Shown here piece by piece: positions 57,252 to 64,000 of a DNA stretch of 64,000 nt. The DNA comes from Amorphophallus konjac (Eukaryota > Streptophyta > Magnoliopsida > Alismatales > Araceae). How positions within the stretch are numbered: the stretch's first letter is position 1; each line of letters opens with the position of its first letter. The translations under genes and the position numbers were made by a program. The DNA lies in assembly GCA_022559845.1 (NCBI GenBank), contig CM040117.1, forward strand, positions 78,901,731-78,965,730, written 5' to 3'. The notes beneath the pieces were generated by a model that was not told the origin of the DNA, did no database searches, and saw nothing but the letters and a program-made list of their open reading frames with translations.

Positions 57252-58719
57252 TGTGACGACCCAAGATCCGGATACTGGGAAGAACCCGATACCATTCGAA
57301 TCCTGGGCCGCCGCCCACGAGCCCGAGGGCTCGGAAGGGCTAAAAAGGAGTGTGGAGGCACAAAGAAATATTAAATACTACAGGAAAAATCAACAATTAA
57401 CAGAAATAAATAAACAACTATAGCAGCAGAGTCCAGTCTAATAGAAAGTACAATCTAAAGTAGTAAAACGTACCACATGCCAAGTGAACACTCAAGCCCG
57501 GTGAGCTGGCAACTAAGAACCTCTGAACAGCACCCTCGAACCTCGAGGAAGAACCACAGCACATGAAAAGCAGTGGTGAGCCTCCTGTCACTGGCTCAGT
57601 AGGGATCCCGTGGAACCCCAACTAAGAACATAACGAAAAGGAAAAATAGCTACAACTACAGTAGGAACAGCGAATCGGTAGTCGGTCAAAACTCAGCACT
57701 ACAGCTACTCCTACTGTACCAGTCAAGCAGAAAGAGAAATCCCGATCTCACAATCGGGAACCGGACCACTCTAACACCAGGCCTACTGAAGAAACACTCA
57801 CGGTAGCTCCGTCGTGAAGGCATGTCCTCCCAGACAAGGCCAACCTGGACCACGCTGTCCAAGGTAGGGGGATGACCATGCTGTCGTGAACACAACTCTA
57901 ACAAGATGCCACCTTGGTGAAGGCACTGGCACATTGGCCACTACCTCGGAAACACCGGATGGTCCAGAAAACCACGTCTCGCAGACGGGAAACAAAACCA
58001 GAACAGGAGAGTCACGTCTCATGTGACAGGAGTACCTGCCCACCAGAAGCAAGGCTGGATGCGTCCACTGACGGCTTAGACCGTGCCTCAGGTGTCTCCC
58101 TTCAGCCCAGCGGGAACTGAGACACCGTACTTGTAACCACAAAGTAAGTGACTAGCTGGGGTTACGCTCATCATCACGGGTCCACTACCCCCAACCACTT
58201 GTGCACACACATACCGTATGTCCTAGGTCTGGCCCTCTGACTGGTTTTCCCCTCAGTCGGACTCTGGCGTCAAACGTGGGGCCCTACGGAAACCAGTCCA
58301 AAAATCGTCTCTCGAGATAGCTTCGCCACCACTCCCTGGTGGGACCACTCGCGTGTCGGAAGACTATGACTAGTGGGGAGTCACTAATGTGACCACTCTC
58401 CAAGAAGAAACTCTGAGAAACACACACGCACCCTGTGCAAAAGTCGAGAAGAACCAAGTGGCGCTGAGTCACTAGACTCTGGACAGTCCTCTAGACTCAC
58501 TAAATCCAACGGTCCTTGAGTCACAAGACTCGGGGTCAAGACCGTCGTACGCAACGACGTAATGCCGTTAATCTAGCCTAAACCCTAGGTCTAAAACCAC
58601 AGTAGCATGATTACCGAGGTAGCTCACGAGCCGCCGAGACCATTCCCTTGGGAAGGGAACTGAGAAGCCTTCCAGCCCCAAGCTGGACAGCTGGACTCAC
58701 AGTCCGAGGCCACACATAT
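57252..58719 (-). repeat. Element C, right (5') LTR, cut by element E
   Basis: Follows the left LTR to CACACATAT, where the left copy continues with GGCCCACG but here Sirevirus E begins. The rest should lie beyond E, outside the window. Confidence 0.88.
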
Positions 58720-58970
58720 TGAAGTCCCGCGATCAATGACACCCAAGAGGGGGGTGAATTGGGTGTTTACCAATTTTAAGAAAACTTTTGGCTTTTTACA
58801 AAATATGTGGTAAACAATAATTAGCAATTGAAAACTAATTAACCAATTCTCTCAAACTCACCGTTCCCACACGACCATACAACGAAAACAATCAAATCAC
58901 ACAAATAACACACAATGCACAGCGGTTTTTAAGGTGGTTCGGATACAACGACGGCAATCCTACGTCCACC

Positions 58971-59291
58971 CCTCACCAAACCCGGTGAGGCTTCACTCGG
59001 GGATAAATCCCCAAACGGAGACAATGCTCCAACCACACACGCAGGACGACGCCTGCACACACACATGGGGACGCACCCCAACCCACACACGGAGACAAGC
59101 TCCAACACACACACACACACACACGGAGATGAACTCCAACACGATTCGACAATCGGATCACAACCACACACACAAGATCGAACGGATCTAAAAAGACCCT
59201 CACACACACAAATGCAGATCTAGGAAGATCCACATACACACATGAATCAATTACAACACACACACAAATAACCACGGATCCAACATGATCC
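58971..59291 (-). other. Array of 11 consecutive short hairpins in LTR E leader
   Basis: Arms: CCTCACC/GGTGAGG 58971-58990; GGGGAT/ATCCCC 58999-59012; GGAG/CTCC 59017-59030; GCAGG/CCTGC 59041-59056; TGGGG/CCCCA 59066-59080; GGAG/CTCC 59091-59103; GGAG/CTCC 59125-59137; CGATT/AATCG 59142-59155; AGATC/GATCT 59175-59189; GATCT/AGATC 59217-59230; GGATC/GATCC 59276-59291. Spacers are CA repeats, including a (CA) microsatellite at 59104-59124. Confidence 0.88.
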
Positions 59292-59935
59292 ACACACACA
59301 CAAGTTATTGCTGTTTATGATGAAACACAAATATGAGACTTAAAGCACAAGACACCAAAGTAAATAGACCACAGTTTAGAATGCTCCTGATTTAGGCTCC
59401 TCCTGAGTGTATGCTCCGGGTGTTCGCGTTGATTCCTTCTTCACCTGAATGGCTTGAGACTCAGCTTGAATGGCCTTGTATTGGATGTAGGTTTCCTTGC
59501 ACGGAGTACTATTCACTGCTACAGTACTTCTTCTTCTCTTCACTTGGACAGCCTTCCCTTAAGCTCTTCTTGAGATCCTTGCTTGATTGGAACTCCCTGG
59601 CTTTAGAAGATGACTGAATGGCTTCAGTTGATGCTTGAATGGCTTCGATCGGATGAAGAACTTGGTGGAAGGAATGTTGTTCATGATCGTTGCAACAACC
59701 TTCCTTTGATAGCTACTATCTTGATTTCTCTAGGTTGATTTGGTGTTGCTTCAATTCATGGGAAGATGAAGGCTTCAAAATAGATCTTGGATCTTCAACT
59801 ATGCTGAGGCTTTGATCTTCGAATCACTGTTCACGGCTACAGTGATATTCCTCCTCTTCCTTGAGCCAACTTGATCTCTCTTGTTCTCTTGGAGCCTCTT
59901 AGGGTTTATGACCTCAAAGAGAGGTTTTATAACCC

Positions 59936-59942
59936 TTGTAAG
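59936..59942 (-). promoter_or_regulatory. TATA box of LTR E
   Basis: Minus strand TATAAAA, between the GGTCGACC array and the leader hairpins. Confidence 0.65.
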
Positions 59943-60067
59943 GTTAGGAGACAAGTCCCAGACCTAGATCCACAAAATCTGGGGTGATTGGGAGCATTGG
60001 GATTAAAGAAATGGGGTGAAGGACCTCTTTTCAAACTTGACACAAAAGTCAACAAAGGAGGGCCTCG

Positions 60068-60225
60068 GGGCTGGCGGTCGACCGGTGGAGGGCTGGCGGT
60101 CGATCGGAATTTTATAGGTTTCAGTCCGTTGCTTGCTGGGAAAAATGGTTGACCGCCCCTATCTGGGCGGTCGACCGCTGCTGGCGATCGACCGGTCTTG
60201 GACCGGCTGTCGACCGCTGGCAGGG
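60068..60225 (-). repeat. GGTCGACC motif array in U3 of LTR E
   Basis: Eight or so copies (GGCGGTCGACCG, GGCGGTCGATCGG, GTTGACCGCC, GGCGATCGACCGG, CTGTCGACCGC) in 160 bases. Confidence 0.8.
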
Positions 60226-60646
60226 GAAGCCCCAGGTTTCTCCCGTTCAGCCCTTTAAACCCTTGAGAAGTTCATTCACGTTTGTGGCATCAAACTCCTT
60301 CGACCTTGAGGATTTGTACTAAGTATATGGACCAATGGTTCTTGACAGTAAATGACATATACCACCTGTTTTGGATTGAAGAGGAGCATGGTGCTTATCC
60401 ACACGTTTGGTTTACCAGGTGGCTACCATGAGTTGATCCTGCAAGTAAAATAGTCATGGTTAATACCATGCTTGTTCACATTAAAGAGATTATGAAACCT
60501 CTTGTCTCTTGCAAACCCAACATAAACAATAAGATGAATGAGCACAATCATCAAGAACATGTGTAATCATCACAGGTTTAGTTATCATCATTAAAGCACA
60601 CATTAAGTTTAGTTATCATCAAAACCATAACTTAACAATTACAACA

Positions 60647-60690
60647 ATCATCAAAACCATAACTCAACAATCTCCGCCTTTTTGATGATG
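60647..60690 (-). other. Inverted repeat enclosing PPT/LTR junction of E
   Basis: ATCATCAAAA (60647-60656, LTR) pairs with TTTTGATGAT (60680-60689, internal). The loop holds the LTR edge (60669) and the polypurine tract. The LTR edge itself is tandemly duplicated (ATCATCAAAACCATAACTTAACAAT at about 60615). Confidence 0.7.
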
Positions 60691-63600
60691 ACAAACTTAT
60701 TGATGATGACAAACTTAATGATAAACTTATGATGATATAACAGTGGTCTCTCCCCTTGTCATACACAAACATCAATTTTCTCCCCCTTTGACATAATCAA
60801 AAAATGGGATAATGCAACACTTTCTCGCCCTGGGACATGATCAACAATATCATCAAGCTGAAGGAATCCAAAAGAGGACTAACAAGCTTATCTTCCTTTG
60901 AGGTAAAAAGAGCCCATCTTAGCAAATCAGAACAAGCTGCAAGGGCAAATCATGGATGAACAAATCACATGATTCCAATTAGATGAGATCAATTGGTGAT
61001 AGTTGCACAAAACAATATGATACCATGCAACATAAATTCAATCAAGCATATGTTGATGCCAATTGAATGGAATGATTGGCCTCAAGGATGGGAGACAATG
61101 GAGATGTTCACAAGATGAGGCATTCAGCAAGATAGCATTCAAAAACTAGATCCCATACCAGATTTTCACAATATGAAAGAGCAGGATGGCACAGCAAAAG
61201 ATTTTCGTTTATTTTCAAATTTTTGATTTTTGTAATTTCTGAAAATGCATAAGAACTCAACGCAAGCATGTGATGACACTATGAATGCAAGCATGATACC
61301 ATTGGAAAGCAAAGACCCCATATGGCAAGTGTAAACAAATTGAAGTCCAAATTTGTGAGATTTTCAGTAATTTTTCAAAATTTTAAATTTCTTATGAAAT
61401 GCATGAGGCTATATACAAACAATTGATGAGACATGATAAGCACTCAATGCAGTCAGGCAGATACATATATATAGACATGCAAGTATATCACTCCCTTACT
61501 AATTGAAGAAGGGAGTGGGTATAAGAAGGATGCAAGAGAATCATGATAATCGGAATGCACATGTGTAGCACATGGGAGGTTGTGTAATTATATAGGAGAA
61601 TCATGCAATTACTAATATAGTCAATCAACTTTCTGAATACATATTAAATCAAATTTCCAGATGTGTAAGTGAGAAACATGAAAAATGATAGTTGTAATAT
61701 GGATATTCAGATTTTCAGATTAACACAAGGAGACATTTTACAAACTTCACTTCAATTTTGAGAACAGCGTATTGGAGACTACGCTCTACCACAATGAGTT
61801 TTCAGCATCATTTTTCAACTCAAGATAGACAGAATTTTTTAAGAGTGATCAGGTTCAAGATGATTCATTTTTACGCGAGTAGACGCATGGAGCTCATGCC
61901 AGAATCCCCAGTTACTCAGAATACTGAACCATTTCACCTCATTTTGAACAGAGGTACTAGTCAACACTTTTTAGATATGAACCACATCATGTCTTAGGTG
62001 ACATGTGCCCAGTTTACTCAGTGAGACCGAGCATTACTCTATCTTTCATTTTTATTTCAGATTTTTCAACAAGGATGGGTAGGCAACTTTTTCCTCAATT
62101 GTCTCTTCATTATACATGCAGCAAGTTTAATATCTCAAGAGTGTTGAAAAGAAATTCATATATCATTATCTTTAACACTCATTTTCACATTTTGTGCAAG
62201 AAGTGTGCGAATTTGATTCAGCATGTATATCGAAAACATCATGAACACATAACAAGACAGCTCCCCCTAAACAGATGCACTTATGAAATAAGAACTCCCC
62301 CATAGTGTACAGAAAGAAACACTCCAATAATAACTCAAATGTAGCATTATTTATCAAGAGGACATAAGGTCATAGAAGTGCCAAAGGATGGGGTTTAATA
62401 GCATATGATAGCACACAGGCACACATTGGAGTTTATGCAACTGCACTATGACATGCATGCGAGCAATGTGATGTCAATTTGATACCAATGGAATGGATGC
62501 CAACTAAATGAACCAAGTGCGACTAATGATATGCAATGTCATGCGTTCTAATGCAATGCAGCCTATGAGGATATAAGAATGCAATGCAAAAATGAGATGC
62601 ACGTGCTTATTTTTCAAACTGGTGAGATGAATGGCAATCACATTTTATTCTTGAATCAAACAATCAACTTTCATGACATGATCTTTATAATAAAGGTGCA
62701 TACATGATCAAAAATTAAGCAATGCAACCCAATTTTCAGAATTATTCAAAATCAGATTTTCAATAGCATTTCATAATTTTCAAATGAGAAATCATCCACA
62801 AGTCAAATGTTTAGATCATTTGATCAAAACATATCTTGAATATAATTAGCTCAAGTCAAGGATCCATTCACAGATCAACCTTACATAAGCCAGTTACAAT
62901 TGTCAAGATCTGGTACAAGGCAGAGATTTTAGTCCGAAGACCCAGCTCACGCATAGGGAATGCTTCCAAGTGGACATAATCCACTCTTCCATAAACGCCA
63001 TTTGATATACCAGAAGGGCAGTTCAATTCAGATGTAATCATGCAGTTCAAGTTTGAGAGGTATTCAATGACCAATCATTTCACACACATTTTTCAAGATC
63101 TTCACTTATCAAACTAGAGTAACAAAGTGTCAAGTTTTTAGAATGCATACCTGAGTTCAATGAGCATCACCACATGCCTTTAAAAAGAAGCAAGCTTGAC
63201 AGTAGCCTAAAGCGAGGGTAGCCATTTATTGTTGAGTAGTTCAGATGAAGCAATATATGTGAGGAATATTTCATGTTCGACATTATCTGAACATTATGCA
63301 GCCATAGAAATCCCGAAACTCACACAGCAATGTCATGATCAATTAGATATGGCAATGAGTATGAGATGCATGTCCACGAGGATGAGTTAGACTCACAATT
63401 CGAACACATTCATTTAAAGATAAGCTCCCCCTTTCCATGTGCACAAAATACACAATGACATTTTTATTTTTAAAATATATGCAACCTATGACCTAAATGG
63501 ACAAGTGACTCGTGGTACAAGGCGGAGATACATTCTCACGCATGGTGATAGTCTTCAGACAAGAATGACTTGCCTTTCATCAAATCACCATTTGATATAC

Positions 63601-64000
63601 CACATAGTCATGCAATGATAAACAAGCATATGAATTTTTAGAATCATGAAGTGCATTGATGCAATGGTGATTAAAAAATATGTAATGCATTCTAACAACA
63701 TTTTTTTTGTTTTCCAAAATAGAGATCAGAAATTTATTTTCAATACTTGTGCCTTGAGCATTCATCATTTTCAAGCTTTCCACCTTTCATACCATGCCTT
63801 AGGCACTTGCTTTAGCACGTACTAGGACTTCCACCAGCTTATGCTCAAGTCGATCCTGGAGGTTGTTCAATTTCTGGTATCTCATCTCCTTGTGGCAATT
63901 GAGAAGGTTTTCATCATTTTTTATCCTTGCAATGGTATATGTTTAGTTGACTCAAGCCTGACTATGGATGACCAGCATCATTTGGACTTGGGGAGTGTAA
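60670..64000 (-). mobile_element. Sirevirus E internal region, 3' part, non-coding
   Basis: Starts with the polypurine tract (minus strand AAAGGCGGAGAT) and further PPT-like tracts (about 60751 and 60778). A short unit TGATGATGACAAACTTA is repeated at 60683-60740. Nothing in 3.3 kb encodes a recognisable protein. It corresponds to the long region between pol and 3' LTR of Sireviruses. A diverged direct repeat (TGGTACAAGGC..., CTCACGCAT..., CCATTTGATATACCA) occurs at 62908-63012 and 63513-63600. Confidence 0.65.

Larger units (their letters stand above)
58720..60669 (-). repeat. Sirevirus E, left (3') LTR
   Basis: 1950 bases, TGAAGTCCCGCG ... AACTCAACA, followed by a polypurine tract. Contains the G-run and TGAATTGGG at the U5 end, AAGGTGGTTCGG, ACGTCCACCCCTCACC, an 11-hairpin array, TATA (59936-59942) and a GGTCGACC array (60068-60225). 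Nested in the right LTR of C. Confidence 0.85.

Overview
This window is plant nuclear DNA, almost entirely nested LTR retrotransposons. Evidence for a plant: every readable primer-binding site is the plant-type initiator-Met tRNA signature (TGGTATCAGAGC or its complement), the retroelement lineages are plant ones (Sirevirus-type Copia, chromovirus Gypsy, Tekay/Del-type Gypsy relics), and one short exon matches plant ARGONAUTE1/10 proteins. The species cannot be named from sequence alone. The repeat density suggests a large, possibly pericentromeric, angiosperm genome.

Layout. 1-823: end of a Sirevirus-like LTR (+). 830-1993: partial LTR (+) of the family called C/D here. 1994-9111: element F (-), a Gypsy relic that kept LTRs, PBS and gag but lost pol; its right LTR is interrupted by the Sirevirus-like LTR G (from 4383). 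9112-10820: LTR-like non-coding DNA. 10821-22408: element D (-), non-coding between its LTRs, carrying two solo LTRs (11607-13579 with target duplication CACCC; 15989-18371, related to the chromovirus). 22409-22683: a sliver of host DNA with one ARGONAUTE exon (22534-22655). 22684-25789: LTR and inner DNA of Sirevirus B (-). 25790-46751: Sirevirus A (-), inserted into B with target duplication ACTCA; it keeps gag and an ORF region next to its 3' LTR but has lost pol. Its left LTR is split by a complete chromovirus (26672-36334, +, target duplication TCTCT) with a single 1641-codon gag-pol frame. 46757-46925: more of B. 46926-49884: 5' LTR, PBS and start of gag of Sirevirus H (+). 49885-51000: unassigned. 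51001-58719: element C (-), a non-coding relative of D, whose right LTR is interrupted at 58720 by Sirevirus E (-), which runs off the window.

The only element that looks able to move is the chromovirus: intact frame, intact catalytic residues, and LTRs that differ by only about nine events. A, C, D and F are non-autonomous or dead and would have needed enzymes from relatives.

The most striking signal is not a gene. The transcribed leaders of several Sirevirus LTRs (E, G, H, weaker in A, B and 1-823) contain runs of up to 12 consecutive short perfect hairpins whose sequences differ between families while pairing is kept. A second structural signal is an inverted repeat that encloses the polypurine tract and LTR edge in A, B and E. 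A third is a family-specific array of short motifs in nearly every LTR, upstream of the TATA box in the Sireviruses and downstream of it in the Gypsy family C/D.
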